This document shows positions 36,610 through 50,302 of a DNA stretch of 64,000 nucleotides, piece by piece. The first letter of the stretch is position 1; each line of letters opens with the position of its first letter. Under the pieces are notes generated by a model. It was not told where the DNA came from, ran no database searches, and was given only the letters and a program-made list of their open reading frames with translations. Location: contig JACDOX010000105.1 in assembly GCA_014549065.1 (NCBI GenBank), positions 2,140,406-2,204,405 of the forward strand. The letters run 5' to 3'. This DNA comes from Cardinalis cardinalis. Taxonomy: Eukaryota > Chordata > Aves > Passeriformes > Cardinalidae. Made by a program: the position numbers and the translations under genes.

Positions 36610-38114
36610 ACCCTTGAGATCNGAGTGCTGCCTTGACTTCTCCCGTTCAGACATTGAAGAGTTGGGTGCCTTGTCTAAGCTGGTTCTGTAGGCTCCCTCT
36701 CTGCTCAGAGGGACCGAGCATCTCCAGAGGGTAATTCCATCCAGCTGCCTGAGACACCTGATTCAGACCAGTGTGACTCACTGCACACNTGCCCTTCTTG
36801 CTGCATCAATTACAGATGAAACCTAAAGGACTAGCTCAGACTAGACACCTCACTTTCAGGGAGGTGAAGTCAGGCGAGATGAATCCTACCCTTTGAATAT
36901 AATTTCACAGTTCACCCAAGTGATCTAGGATAATACCTCCATTTTTTTTTTAAAGTTACTTAAATATTAGGGTTTACACCCCACAGGGCAAATACATTGC
37001 CCANTTGAGCATTGCAGCATCCTTTCCAGGCATGTTTTTGCCTCATAAAATCCCCAGCTCTGAGCAGCAAATGAGTGGGAGGTCACTGAGAGAACCATTG
37101 GAAATGCAGAGGAGGATGAAGGTTGTGTGCTCCCATGCATCCAAGGCATTTAGATGCCTAAGTCTGGGCCAAAGGGAGTTTCTGGGGTGATTCAGCTCTC
37201 CTATTAAAGATGCTCCACTCCAGATAAATAATTCAATATTCACTGGAAAAGAAACTTGTGCATGTTCCCACAATAAAGGTGAATGCCCACACAGCCTTGT
37301 GAAAAAGCCGTGATCTCTCTGTCTCTGCCCACTTAATGAATCAACAAATACCTTGNGCACACAGAAGAGAAATAAATTAGTGTCTCTGACTCCTCAAATC
37401 CACTTTTACCTGGTTTGGGGTTGTTTTAGGGGACAGAGGCTCATGTTCATCCTCCAGACAAGTCAGAGCTGGGACTTGAAAAGGGGTTTTTTACTCCCAG
37501 TCAGTGCTGGGGTGAGCAAACACCAGGAATGGGGGGAGTCACAAAAACACAGGGCACACATGGAAGCAGCCACACAACTCTGGTCCTAAATCACCTTTCA
37601 GACATTGTCTGAGCCAGGCATAAACAGGGACACACTTTCCATACATGTAGGCACATACATGTTGTTCTGTGCATTTGCAGTGACAGAAATGGAGGTGCTA
37701 AGCACCAGGAACACTTCCTCCAGAACTCAGAGGAACATGGAGCTGACACAGCTGAGGGATACCCCAAGCACCCTCAGAAACCTGGACACATCAAAAATCT
37801 GTTCATTTGCTTATGGGTAAGATTCCCCTTGCCTGAGTTCTAATTGTTAGGTAATTAGTCTGACCTAATTGTTCAAGTATCCCTTATAGGTAGCAACGAG
37901 AGAAAGGCACCTCCAAAGGAAATTCTCCCAACTTTAGACTCATATTTTAAGAAAAATCGAAATGCCCTTTAGAAATGAAGTCTCTCTCAATTGATCAGAA
38001 ATAAACAAGGACTTCTGAATGACTAATATGTAACTTTTACACAGATTTAGGTGAGATGATCCCATCCTTATCATCTCTCCTCCCTTCTCACTCCATCTAC
38101 AGACTGATGATGTG

Positions 38115-38138
38115 GATTGATTGATTGATTGATTGATT
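38115..38138. repeat. (GATT)n microsatellite
   Basis: Six perfect GATT units lie within CLIC5 intron 4. Confidence 0.95.
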
Positions 38139-41100
38139 AGAGCTTCACCCAAAAAGTTTGGGATATTTTGACAGACGTGTCTCAAAACCCCCACAGAAGG
38201 ACTGAGAAAGACTGAAAGCTCAACTCCCAGCTACCTTTTCTTAAGAGAGAGAACAATGATCCAAGGATTAAGAGGCTACCTGGATTTAGGAGACTTTAGT
38301 CTCTTCTTAAGTTTTCTATATTGCCTNGTAAAAATAATTTAAATCATTTGCTTTGCCACCTCCTATATACAATATAAAAATAAAAATACTCTTTGGCCAT
38401 AAACTTNACATTGGTAAAGCAGTAATGCACCAGCTGTGGAAATATGTTTCAGGTTATANGTGATAAACAGTAAATATAACAAAAAGAAGAGGCATCTTGG
38501 CATATTTCTATTTTTGTGATACCATCTGTCCTATTCCCAAATTAAACCTAGCAAAGCAGGTGAATCAATAATGCCTTAAATAGTAAACTAGACATGTTTT
38601 TCAAGCATCTAGAAAGATTGTTTTGACTTGTTTCTATTTTTTTACTGAAAACTCAGGTTTCCTCTCTCCCTTTTTCCCTTTTCTTATCCATTGTTACAAT
38701 GGAGGCAAGAAATAAATGCAATACTTGTAACATTATCATGAAGAATGCTGTCAGAGCACCTTCAAATGCTGTTTTTTAAGAAGAGAAGCCAGGTGTTCAA
38801 ATGACACCAAAGGAAAGCTTCATTCTCAAGTCTCTTAGGAGTCCCAGTGACCCTGAGGGCAGGAAGCAAGTGAATGTAAAACTACTGGCCTACAAGTGCC
38901 CCAGGAAGAACAGCACCAAACTCGCGTTTCACAAATCCTCGTGACCCTGCAGCAGCACGTAAGTGACAAGAATCATTCCTAGGGCACGTCCCCAAGGGCC
39001 TAATCCTGACCTCTGCCATGTTAGTCTTGTGCAGGTGTCCCTAAAGCAACTGCACACAGCAGCAGCTGATTTGCATCAGGAATTTGGAAAAACAAAATAA
39101 AATAAAATCAAGCCCTGCAGATTTTAAACACACATTATTTTATAGTATGAGGTTATCCTACTGCTATCTCAATTTTTAAGTTGTTCACTCAGAGTTTAAT
39201 CTTTTGTTTTACTACTGAAGAGCAAATAAGACGATTCTGGGACTAACAAAGGAAAAGTAACTTCACGTATCTGTGTTCAAGAGAAAAGTGAGAATCTGGT
39301 AGCGAGTGCAGCTGGGCTTGAGCAGCAGTGCTCTGGGGACCCCTTGTGTTCCAAGACTTAAGTGAAGGAATTTGTTCCTGTACAGGCTGTTGGTGCTTGA
39401 ATCTTTAACACTAATTTCTTCCAATTCCAGGCATGCAGAAGAATAAAGTCTGCTTCTGTTTACACCAGGATAATCCAAACTGAATCCCAGTGTTTTCAAC
39501 TATGTTATTTAATTCCAGCATCAGTGAAGATACATGTGAAGGAGACAAAGCAATGCCTAGCTAGCAGCACCAGAGGACGAAATTTTAAGTTAAAGCTATT
39601 AAGTTTCCAAATCCCTTAGTTCCCTTGGAAAAATTTCAAATAGATTTATTATTTCCAGAATTTTCTGTGTTCAATTTTCCAGAATTTTTGTGTTCAAAAA
39701 TTGTTACTGAGACAGAAAAAGCCATGAGACTATGAGATTTACAAATGAGTCACATCTTAATTCTTTCCCATTGTTTCTCTGCTTTTGAGATTTTTTTTGT
39801 TTCAAGCCCCTTGAAATGACTTAGGGATCATCATGATTATGCCTCAACCTCCCTGAAAGGAGCAGAAGCAAAATCAGTTATAATTAAGTCTGGATGTATG
39901 AAAACAATCCCAGAATTAGTAGGGAGGTCACATTGCCTCTGTTGCAATTGAGCTGTTGTGGCAAGTATTAAAAACATTTTTCCCAGTTCTGGGGTCCATA
40001 ATTAAAAAAAGGAAAAAAGCGCTGGGAATTCCAGCAAGAGGTCAAAGGAAAACAGCAAGACAGTGCTCAAGGACTGGAAAAAAGCCTCAAAGACCAAAGA
40101 CGCTTCAGTGCACCAAGGACACTTCAATTTCTCCTGTTGTCTGCTCAATCAAACCAAATCCTTTTAAGGATGGAACATTAACATGTTTGCTCAATGGGCA
40201 AAACTCACTGGGATGTGATTTGTAGGAGATAACAGTTAATAACACAAAGATTCTTCTGGCCTCAAAGTCCANGAAATTCGGATTCTTTTTTCTGCAATCA
40301 CAAAGCCCAGGATATTTTTACAAGAATTATTTTTCTAATTCCCATTTTGTGACCTCATATCTAGCAGTGTTTTCAAGCTGAAAGTCAATGACTTAAGATA
40401 TATATAATAAAGAAACTTAGCAACACTGATTTTCATTTACATCTCATTCTTCTTTTCCCTGTTATTTTATGAAGAACATTTTCATGCATAAAAAAAAAAA
40501 TGTAAAAATTCTTTAAAAATCTGTTTAGGGAAAAACAAAACCTGGGCCAATTCTTTTCCCTTTGAAGTCATCAACAGTTTTGCAAACTGACTTCCAGGAG
40601 CCATTCANTGGGCTATCTACCATGTGATAGCTTGCAATGGCTAAATGTAAACCTGTGAACAATTCTGTCAGGACATCAAGACCAGCTGGGTGTTTAAACC
40701 CAAATATTTGGTTATATAAGATTTGGACACTGAACTGAGCAAGGCCATAACTTCATCTAAGCCTTTGCTGTGGGGAACACACTTAAGATACACCAAGTCT
40801 ATCACAACAAAGGGAGTTATCCACCAGGGCAAAACCATAGAGCAATGAAGTTAAAACTCAATTCTAAATAATAATGCAATTTAGGCCTCCCATTCCAGCA
40901 GCAAGGCGCTTAATTCCTCCCAGGACTGCTGCTGCCAGATTGCTCTAATCCACTTCCAGCTGTGCTACTGCTCCTGTGTGCGAGCATGGGAGCTCAGCTG
41001 GGAAACAGAACAAAGCATCCCAGCAAAGCCAGCAGCACTTGGAGGAATATTCCAACACACAGGGGAAATAATTCCCTCTTAAAGGAGAGTGTCTGCCAAC

Positions 41101-42281
41101 TGCTGCTCCCATTGCAAGTGTTTCACTCTAGGCCTGGCCATGCATACAGGCCCTGACTCAGCAAAGGCTTGAGAAACTGCCTTAATTTCATCATGTCATT
41201 AACCTNGTTGACTTCAGCATATTCTATAACTTTCAATTATATAAATACATATATTCTTTCTTTTTTCTCTCTTTCTCCCTATGGTATGCTATGTCTTCAA
41301 AGTTGCTTCAGCACAGACATGTCAGAAAATTTTGTCCGTTAGTAAATTTATTGCAAATATTTACTATTCCCAAAATGGCTGCACCTAAGACTGTTAACCA
41401 GGCATACCAAATCCCTGCCTTGGAGAGCCTGCAGTCTGATCACATCTGGACTTACAGAAAATGTTCCTTTTGTGTNGTTTTCAAATAATGTTTTTCACAT
41501 TTCCACTAGGAAAACTTTGTTCCNCAATTAGCAAGGTATTAGAAGATGGAAAGTTCAGAAATATTNCCTTGTAAAGTACAGATTTTTCAGATTAAGGGGA
41601 TGGTGTGTTATCATTTTAGAAAACTGAAAACCTCTTCCTTTTAATGACATAACATTTCAGTTCTCAGTTTTGGCNGGTCAAAAGATATTGGTCCTTAAAG
41701 CTGTCACTGGTACCAGACAGAATATTGATGGCTCTGGGCCTCCAGCCAGCACCATTTTGAGAACTTTCAAAAAAGTTATTTCTCAAGAAAACTTATTTTG
41801 CAAACGGCTGNTCCTGGGCATTTTAGACTTTGAGAACTGGGCAGAAAGCAGATAAGGCAATTTGGGACAGGTGATAAATGCAAGTTGCAGCACTTCTTAA
41901 GAAGTTAGCACAAAGCTACACCACAGTTTAGTGATCTTTATATGTGTATTTTTATAAGGAGACAGAGTGAACAGTTTTATTAGCATATCATGAGTGAGTT
42001 ATGTGGGTCATCCCAAATGAATGGCAATAAAAGCTTTATATCACACTCACCAACATGTATTTGGTACTTTATGTGCCACAAATGTTGCAGAAAAGCTATT
42101 TTACATATGTTTTAAAGACTGGGTATTTTTTATATTAGGACTGGTTTTGTAAAGCTGCCAAGCACTTTAGCTACCATGAGCCNAACATTATTCAGCTCAG
42201 GGGGAGTAATAAAAACTTGTTTAAAACGTTCTGAAATAGCTTTTTTTTTTTTTTTTTGGTGCTTCAAAAGGCCAAAATTAA

Positions 42282-42405
42282 AGAATCATGGAATCAGCAT
42301 GGAATAATGGAATGGCCTGGATTGGAAGAGACCTTAAAAGTCATCTATTTCCAATCTCTCTGCCAGGGACAGGGACACCTTCCACTAGAAGAACTGTCAT
42401 CCTGA
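42282..42405 (-). mobile_element. CR1 LINE fragment (3' end)
   Basis: It starts GAATCATGGAATCAGCATGG and continues CTGGATTGGAAGAGACCTTA, TCTCTGCCAGGGACAGGGAC and ACCTTCCACTAG. Orientation is leftward. A run of T at 42241-42257 lies just to its left. Confidence 0.85.
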
Positions 42406-43439
42406 CATGTTCCATCNCTAAGCAAGTCCTTTTCTCTAAAACAATTTTAAAAGCTCTTTCTAGTCCTTCCTGGTTGTATGCCAGAGAAAACTTNGTACTG
42501 TCACACCACAGGGCAAATTGTGGCTTGTTCTGGGCCTTGGACCGATGTGGGGTTTGTAGTGGAAAATGGAAATTCTTTAACTAAAGAGAAAGAATAAAAA
42601 AATGTANTGGCAAGTTGATACACAGACATCACACATATATTTATATTTTTACCTATATATTTCTATGGCATCTTGAAAATCTGTTCAAAAATCATAAAGC
42701 GTAATGTTGATCCCAAATTGGAGTCTGATCCAAGATCCTTGTCACAGAAAACTTTTCATCAGTACAAGAGCATTCAAACAGATTTTTAAACTTGCTCTGG
42801 CAAACTCAAGAGCAGCTTTGCCAGGAACTTTTCTGGGCAGAGGGTGAAGCCTTCAGGCATGGAACAGGTNGGAAGGAGCAAAGACTCAGGAGAAGCCACA
42901 CCACAGTCACAGCTGTATTATGACCCCTTTGGCTAAGAGAAGCCAGGCTGGAAGGAAGAGGGGTGATTCCCTGTCCTTCCCCACCAGGGGTGGAGATGTT
43001 CTGGGGACAGATGTTTTGCTCTCCTGCTGCTGGAGCCAGATCACACCACGCTTGTCAGGATGTCCCAGGCTGCCCCACCACATCAAGAAGCTCCTGCCCC
43101 TGGCTCAGGTGCCACAGAGGGTCTGGTATTACTGTGAANAGTCTAAGCTGGGTTTGGAGTGAACAGATTTTCTGCTTATGACAAGAGGCACNTGATGGCT
43201 TCTAGGAAGGATCAGTGCGCACAATTCAACTTGTGCACATACCTGTGCCATGGGGCTGACCCTCTGCTCAGCAGGAGTAACTCCACAGCGTAAAACTGAT
43301 GTAGGGCAGTCTTAATTGCAGGCCTGTATGTGTGTGTGCATTTCCACTGCACGTGTACATACACAGAGCACTGAGAGAGACATTTCCCACCTCACGCACC
43401 AAACCACAAAGTGTGATGGAGCTACTGCAAGAGGTGAAC

Positions 43440-43920
43440 AGCACTTAATCACATGTGAGTTAATGATTTAAATGCGCTTTTATTTTTGGCCTCTTGATGT
43501 AAATCCAAACCAGACAAGCAGAGTCCTCTNGTCAGACTGCTGGAAATTCCTCTGCACGAAATCACGTTGGTGGTCTCCCAGCTCAGCGCCTTCTGAGGAG
43601 CCCTACAGTGAAATATCCTTCCGTACCACTAATGAATGCGCCCACCCACACTGGAGCTGGTGCCCCCTAAGAACTCAATTCAAGAACAACTTTTTAAACT
43701 CCTCCATGAAATCAAAGGGCTCATTCTGAGAGCCAAAGAACTCACAATTTTAGGCGGGACAGTTAATGGGCGGTTACCCCAGGTTGTCCCCTTGGTTTGC
43801 AGCACACAGTCTCGCAAGTAAAAATAATAAGCAGGATGCTGACTGCGTAAACAGCATTCCAATTAATTAGATTTCATCCTCCTCCAATGAATNCATAACT
43901 TGTTGCTTCCCTGGTGACCG
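43440..43920. promoter_or_regulatory. Possible conserved non-coding element in intron 4
   Basis: The stretch has no recognised repeat, higher CpG use than its surroundings and homeodomain-like sites including GTTAATGATTTAAATGC at about 43461 and CCAATTAATTAGATTTC at about 43859. This mix resembles deeply conserved vertebrate enhancers. The call is compositional only. Confidence 0.3.
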
Positions 43921-46084
43921 TACAGAGCATGAGTGACTTGCTCAGCAGCAACCAGAGGAACCAAAGTAAACACACAAGACCTCAGTTTACTTTCCTGTGC
44001 TCAGACAAGACTTCCTTCTCGATATTAAACAATCACTAAGCAATGAAAAACTCTCAAATTGGCCATGAAAACTTGAGCAAGAGCACCCAGGAAATAATTT
44101 TCAAGACTATTGCACTGAACCCTCCCAAGGACTCCTGTCCATGTGTGAATGAGCCCTTGCAATTTCAGGCACAAGGGTGAAGCCTGGTGACAACAGCCAG
44201 AGAACTGAATAATCTGGTGGTGCTACTGAAACACAGATCTAATCCCACAATGAGGAGATGACTCCTTCAAACAGGCCTGTTACAAAATTATCAAGTGGCA
44301 CAGGGGGTGGAAGGAATCAAGTTCTGATTGAACTGACTTGAAATAATAAATGCACACACTTTCTTTAAACACAGCTTGCCACATCCTGAGAATCTGGAAT
44401 CAATTCCTTCCCTTTCAAGAAGCTTAAAAGTGGTGGGACTTTGATATGGCATGAGCATGTTTGCTTCTGGGCTTAGAGCCCTCGCCAGCCTGATCCAAAA
44501 CTTTCAACGTTTTTATATTATAAGACAGAAAAGTTAGGAAAACAAAGATGGAAAAAAAGAATCAGAAATTCATGGAACTATTAAATCAGGGCAGCCTTGC
44601 TGCCAAATACCTTTGGTAAGTAAATGAATCAATAACATATTGCCATGTAGACTTACAGGAGAAGGTTATCACCTGCTTCTGTGCCAGGCATAAAACATAA
44701 CGGTGTGTGGCTAATGAAGTATTGCATGAATCCAGAAAAAAAATCACTATTTTTCTCTGTAATGTTAAAGCATTTTTACTTCAAAGTAAATTTAACTCAT
44801 CCAGAAAAAACATAATTTTTTCCATGAAAACTTTGTCAAAATTGATAGGTTACTATGAAACACTTNTCTTTTGACAAGGTTACATTTGTAAGAGGAAACT
44901 GTCTTGACAGAAAGAACCCTGTTTTGGTAAGGGCATGTTTCCTCCCTGATTGTAAAGTTGCTTGTGCAGAGCTGCTTTATACATTCATATATTTGCCAGC
45001 AGAGGGTGTCACTATCTCAGAAACAGACCTACAAATGTATCCTTGCATCTGTTCACTCTCTGAGGACTCAGACACACACTAAAACAAGGATTTACCAATC
45101 TCTTGTTGTCCTCATTGGCTTTTCCACTATCAGGGGGGAAAAAAAGCATTTAGCTATGCAAAAGGCTGTGCTAGCAGTGCCATCTTGCCAGTGCTCTCAG
45201 GGCAGGAAACACCACAGTGACATGGCCAGCATGGCATCACCTGAACTGTGACACTTCTCCACAGCCCTGGCTGCAAACTCTGCTAAGAGGGACAGCAGCT
45301 TGGACTTCTCTTTGTTGTGCATCAGATTCTCATCAATTCTCACACCCAGTACCCTCATGCTGCACAAACATCATTAATTATCCCAACCACTTCGTGTCAC
45401 TCTTCTGCAGAGCTGTAACAGCCCCAGNCTGGGGTGAGGGCTCACGCTGCACACACCACGAGACCTGTCCTAAACCAGCACCCTTCAAGGAATGGTCACA
45501 CACAATGACACCTAACCCACACTTGTCACAGCCAGAGACAGCCTGATGCCTCAAATTCCCAGCCTGATATCCCACATGTTATTGAATTCACTTCCCTGAC
45601 TCCTGAGTTAAGAGAACATAATTTAAACAAATTGATGTTTGGTGCTTTAACCACCTTGCCGTGCTGCCCCCCACCCCCCAGCCTCTATTGCCAATTAAAA
45701 GAAATGAAAACTATTGTTTATACAGCAATCTGGGTTCTATAATCTATTTTTAATTTACTAACAACTCTTTGTCTATTTGTGTTTTGATCACGTGCAACTG
45801 ATGTTCCAGTCACTGGTGTGGCTTTCCAGATTAACANGAGCACTGGAATCCACTGGAACAGATATAGAGGATGACTGTGAGACACATAAATCCTTTAGCT
45901 CAGAGCTGGGAGCTACAGAAAACATTTATCATAACCCCAAGCAGCAATCTCTGTTCTTTNTGGGTCTCACCTGCTCACGTGGAGACAGGGAAAGTGACAT
46001 CACCTCAGTAATTATATTTTATGTTTATAAAATGTGGGGTTTTTTGTCACAGAATTATATACAACTACTTCTGCTGTTGTATAG

Positions 46085-46215
46085 GAAAAATAAAAATGTA
46101 ATAATATAATAGAAATATATTGTACAATACAATATCAATATAATATTACAATACATAAAAATGAATGTATAAAATTTATTTAACATATAAATAGAATAGA
46201 ATAGAATATTAATAC
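46085..46215. repeat. AT-rich low-complexity stretch
   Basis: Almost pure A/T with overlapping short palindromes such as ATATTGTACAATACAATAT, ending in AATAG units near 46191-46209. It abuts a CR1 fragment. Confidence 0.85.
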
Positions 46216-46258
46216 CATGTAAAAACTATTTACTTCAATAGAAAGCCTCAAGCTGTAC

Positions 46259-46514
46259 TAGGGGAAGGCCAGGCTGGACATCAAGAAGAATTTAGTCAGT
46301 GAGAGAGTTGTTAAGCACTGGAATGGGATTTCCAGGGAGGTGCTGGAGTCACCATCCCTGGAAGTATTCAAGAAGTGACTGGATGTGGCACTCAGTGCTA
46401 TGGTTTAATTGANAGGGTCATGATCAAAGGCTGGNCTTGATGATTTCAAGGTCTTTTCCAGATTCCAGATTCCCAGACTCCAGGTCTTTTGGGATTCTGT
46501 GATTCTATTCTATT
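46259..46514 (+). mobile_element. CR1 LINE fragment with 3' tail
   Basis: GGCCAGGCTGGACATCAAGA, GGGATTTCCAGGGAGGTGCT, GGAGTCACCATCCCTGGAAG, TTCAAGAAGTGACTGGATGT and AAGGTCTTTTCCAGATTCC end in GATTCTGTGATTCTATTC, the CR1 tail. It is antisense in CLIC5 intron 4. Confidence 0.93.
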
Positions 46515-48733
46515 ATTTTAAATAATGCAGCAGGACCTGCTGTAAAATGATATGCACCAGATGAGAACTAGAGCCCCAGATCCCTTTTGAATCTGTGTTG
46601 CAATTTCACAAAAAATCATGAAATACAAATCAAAAATAAATAGGTTCATTAGGAAATATGTACACAGCGTTGCTCTCCTTTCCTCTTTGCACACAGTCTT
46701 TTTACTGCTCAAGAAATGTAAGACAGCTACTTTTTGACTAACTCACTCTCCTCCATCCAAACCAGCCTTCAGAAAAACTGCTGTTGTTCAGATGAAGCAG
46801 GCAGAAGGTGAATAAAACATCCCTGGGATTAGGGAGAAACTATTCTTCCTTAGCCCTTGAAAACTGACAGTCAATTACTCTGCTGAAATCGAGGTCTGCA
46901 CTGACAGTCCCAGGGACCTCACTTCATTGACAGAAAGAACATAGTTATAGATAGAAAGATCCACTTCCACTCTGCTCATGTCTGCTTTATTCTCCTTGCA
47001 GAGAGCATTCCACCTGTAATAAAATTAAGCTAAAAGCTTTTCTCTACCTTAAAGAGGAAAGTTGAGCATCAGTACATTCAGAGACTGCAGTGTCTGGGTA
47101 AGACAGGAGCAGGAACCAGGTAACAAAAATGGAGTGATGATGTTTGCAGGGAGCAAAGATTGTGTCCCTCCTGCAGCTTAACAGCTCTGGTCTCTAAAAC
47201 TTTGGTGTGCTTAATTGTCATTTACAANAGTTCCTAAACCAAGAGTTTGTTATGCAGACCTAGTGAAAGCTCCCTTTAATCAGACTGCAGCCTCTAAAGA
47301 TGTGAGTGCCTTGTGGGGTTAGATTCCTTGTCTAAGCATAGTGGATATCAGACCTTGAATTCCAGCTCTGCTTATGGGCAGATGCAGACACCTCTAGGAC
47401 AACCATTTATTCCTGGCTNGAGATGCCAGTCCTTGTGAGCCCAGAGATTTGAATATTGCAGCCACAGAAAAGCAAGAGTTGGGACTGTGCATGTGGGGTA
47501 GCACAGCTGAAGATTTACAGTTGCACAGCAGACCATAAAACTTCCTTGTAAATGGCCAGGATATTTTACTTTCATTGTTACATCTATTTAGTCTAACTCT
47601 TAATTTATCTTCCTTTTACAACTTCCTATAAAGGTTAGCTGAGCATCCCATTAGCATTAGACAAAAAAGTTTTTAGCATCACTGAGAAGCGAAGCACTAT
47701 AATTATTTCCTTCTGTTAACACAAAAATATTACAGAGGAGATTGTTATCTAACATAAATCATCATTTACCCACTTTTATCTCATGGGTCAGCCCTGGGCA
47801 ATGAAATATAATTGCACAGATGAAGTATGTGGCAGAGCTGGAACCTGCAAAATTTGCTGTTTTCTGAATGATATAAGCCCATGGTATTCAACATGCCTTA
47901 TGTCTCTGTGAAAACAAAGATACAAAGGAGGAGGTGCATCAGTGAATGACTGCAAATATTGTATTAGATAATCTCAAGGCATAGGGATGTGTTAATCCAC
48001 AGCTTTATGGAGCAACAGGAGCTCAGACTTGCTGGAGCTTTGCCTCTCTGAGGGGAAAGGAATGTGAAGGAGAACAGCAATTTCATTAAGAAGACAGTGT
48101 GGGATGCATATAAATATGAATGGCATCTGGCTTCTGGGGGACTCTTTCTTTTCATAAACAAATGTGAGGNAAAATCTGGAGCTTACCGAGTGCAATTACA
48201 TTTCTTAAATTCACTTCTGTCTTTTAATTATTTCATATGGAATGTCTCGATATAATTCAGTTTATATGAGCAAATTAGCTATAACAGCATAACATAATCA
48301 TAANATAAGAGAGCCAAGAGCCTGATGGCAACATCTAATAAAGCATGAGCTGCTCTCACAGGTTTGGGCTCAGCCAAGACACACTCCTCTAAGCAGGGCT
48401 GGGGCAGAGGAGGAGGTAGCACAGGCCAGTCTCTTCAGGAAGCAGGGATCCTGTTCTGGGGAGGGAACTGGGCTGTGTGGACAGGAGTCATGACATGGCT
48501 GTTGGCAAAGAGGCTACCCAACACTCTGTGGTCTTTTATTTATTACTACAGATGTGGTTAATTCAANAGTGGACATGTGAGTTGAGTCCACCTAACCAAC
48601 CACCTCAAGCTGTTCAGCAGCAGCGCCTGATGTCATCTGAACACAGTTTACAAAAAAATGATGGAGAATGGTAAAATTCTTCCCCTTCTAAGCACACAAA
48701 CTCCCTGGCACATTTGGCAATGGTCATACTCAC

Positions 48734-48840
48734 CAGCATTATCCTGCTGCTTGGTGTTTTTGATGTATGCAGAAAATTTGGAAAAGATATCAATTCCAGC
48801 AGTGTTTGATTCCCGGTGCTTAGCAGCCAGCTTGGGGTAT
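48734..48840 (-). CDS. CLIC5: CLIC5 exon 4
   Basis: This 107-base exon encodes about residues 101-135 plus the first base of Ala136. It contains YPKLAAKHRESNTAGIDIF and ends in SAYIKNTKQQDNA, the segment leading from the thioredoxin-like domain into the all-helical C-terminal domain. The acceptor is TGTTCAG above 48840 and the donor is GTGAGT below 48734. The exon starts with one base completing a Lys codon and ends with one base opening an Ala codon. KLAAKHRESNTAGIDIFSK and TKQQ(D/N)NAA are the residues that favour CLIC5 over CLIC4, CLIC2 and CLIC6. No ambiguous bases fall inside the exon. Confidence 0.93.
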
Positions 48841-50176
48841 CTGAACAGGCAAAAGCAGTGGGGAGAGCAACATCTTGTTACAACATCACAGCCATGGCTA
48901 CAAATATAATTTACAAGAAGAGAGGAAAAACCTCCTGTGTGAAGAACTGTAATTAANACTCATTATCTCAAAACAACAGCTTGGCAAGACCCTCTTAACC
49001 CTATCTGTTATCTGTCCGTNGAGGCAGGCATGTGGGGAGTTACAGAGGGATGGTGTCAAGACAAAGGTAATTGCACTCATGCTTTATGTAACCACAATCC
49101 AAAATCAGCCTTAAATCAGAAGGAAACATAAATTTACAGAAAGGTGCAGGGGAGCTGGGCAGCCAGATCTCTCCATTATGAATGGCAGCCNTGTCTAATC
49201 CTCTACTCTGAAAACGTACTCCAGGATGGAATAGCAAAGGGCGTTAGGATTAACCAGGTGAAGGAACATAAATGTTCCAGTCTCTGCATTGCTTTTTACA
49301 GACATNTGGTGAAAAGGAATATATTGATTTGAAAGATAAACACAAACTAATGACTCCTACTGACTTCAGTGGTCTTGGAGCAGAGTATAGAAAATTTAAA
49401 TGCCTGATCTCTTGCCTCAGGACTGGCCTATAGCTGCTGATTCACTTGGAGGGAAAATGCTCCATAAGGAACCAAGCCAAATTTGATGGATTCATAGATT
49501 CTAAGGTCCAACTCACAAGCCAACTATTTATTTTTTCCCATTATCCTTGTATTAAGTCCAAAATGTTTGACTTAGTAAGGCATATCTGGTAAATCTAAAC
49601 CTTTCAGTGGTACCTTTTTCATTCTGAAAAAATCTGGGCCTTATTCCTAACCTGAATTAGTTTAGTTATAACTTCCAGTTATGGGCTCTTGTCATTTCTT
49701 GACTAGAATAATGAGCACTTTTCTGCCTCCTGAGCCTCTTGTCCTCTGTATTCAGTTCCCCTTCCAACCTTCCTAACACACCATACAGCTCAGAAACCTC
49801 TAGTTTTTCACTGTAAAATGCTTTTCCTGGCACAGATATNTTCTGTGGCAATTCTCAGCATCTATTCCAAGTTATTTTTAGCTTTGCAAAATGTGGCCAC
49901 CAGACCCCTACAATTTTTTTCTAGTACTGGTCTCCTTAATTCTGCATACAAGGGCATCCTGAAATGTGTACAGAGAAAACATTCTGCAGNTATTAGTCAC
50001 ATAAGTAACCTTCACACATGGAAGTCATCTCACTGAAGCCAGCAAGTTTCATAAATAAATATTACTCCTGTAAGTAAAGGTTGTAGGAAGGAGTGCTTTT
50101 TAGGAACTCTTCTTAGGACATCTTTCATTCCTAGGAAATGGAATATTGACTGAAAAAAAATATCCGAAGGTCTTAC
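48841..50176 (-). other. CLIC5 intron 3
   Basis: This intron has 1336 bases with GTAAGA donor and TTCAG acceptor on the minus strand. No repeat longer than a short run was recognised, apart from a weak trace of an old CATTGACTTCAATGG-type repeat near 49352-49383. Confidence 0.85.
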
Positions 50177-50302
50177 TTTGGAGGTGCAAGAATCTCTTCC
50201 AAGAATTCCTCAATCTTGTTAACATCTGTCTTGACTTCTCCATTAAATGTCAGGAAAGGTGGGTGGGTCCCAGGAGCCAGATTGTGCAGATCAGCTGGCT
50301 TT
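50177..50302 (-). CDS. CLIC5: CLIC5 exon 3 (completes thioredoxin-like domain)
   Basis: This 126-base exon encodes about residues 59-99 and part of Lys100. It reads KPADLHNLAPGTHPPFLTF, then an acidic helix containing KTDVNKIEEFLEEILAPPK. The THPPF segment carries the cis-proline expected at the glutathione-site edge of the thioredoxin-like fold. The acceptor TGCTTGCAG precedes 50302 and the donor GTAAGA follows 50177. The phase fits exon 2 (AG|A, Arg) and exon 4 (AA|A, Lys). HNLAPGTHPPFLTFNG matches CLIC5 better than CLIC4, where I recall QNLAPGTHPPFITFN. The exon sits only 338 bases from exon 2, so the two are easily read as a pair. Confidence 0.93.

Larger units (their letters stand above)
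29850..48733 (-). other. CLIC5 intron 4
   Basis: This is the largest complete intron of the window, 18884 bases, bounded by GTGAGT at the exon 4 donor and GGCAAAG at the exon 5 acceptor. It holds three CR1 fragments (31096-31323, 42282-42405, 46259-46514), two old palindromic repeats near 34.5 and 34.8 kb, a (GATT)n run at 38.1 kb, a possible antisense terminal exon near 36.5 kb and a possible conserved element at 43.4-43.9 kb. No other protein-coding exon was found. Confidence 0.85.

Noticed and set aside
43277..43310. Possible further copy of an ancient repeat (GGAGTAACTCCACAGCGTAA)
   Set aside because: Only about 30 bases resemble the family, too little to annotate.
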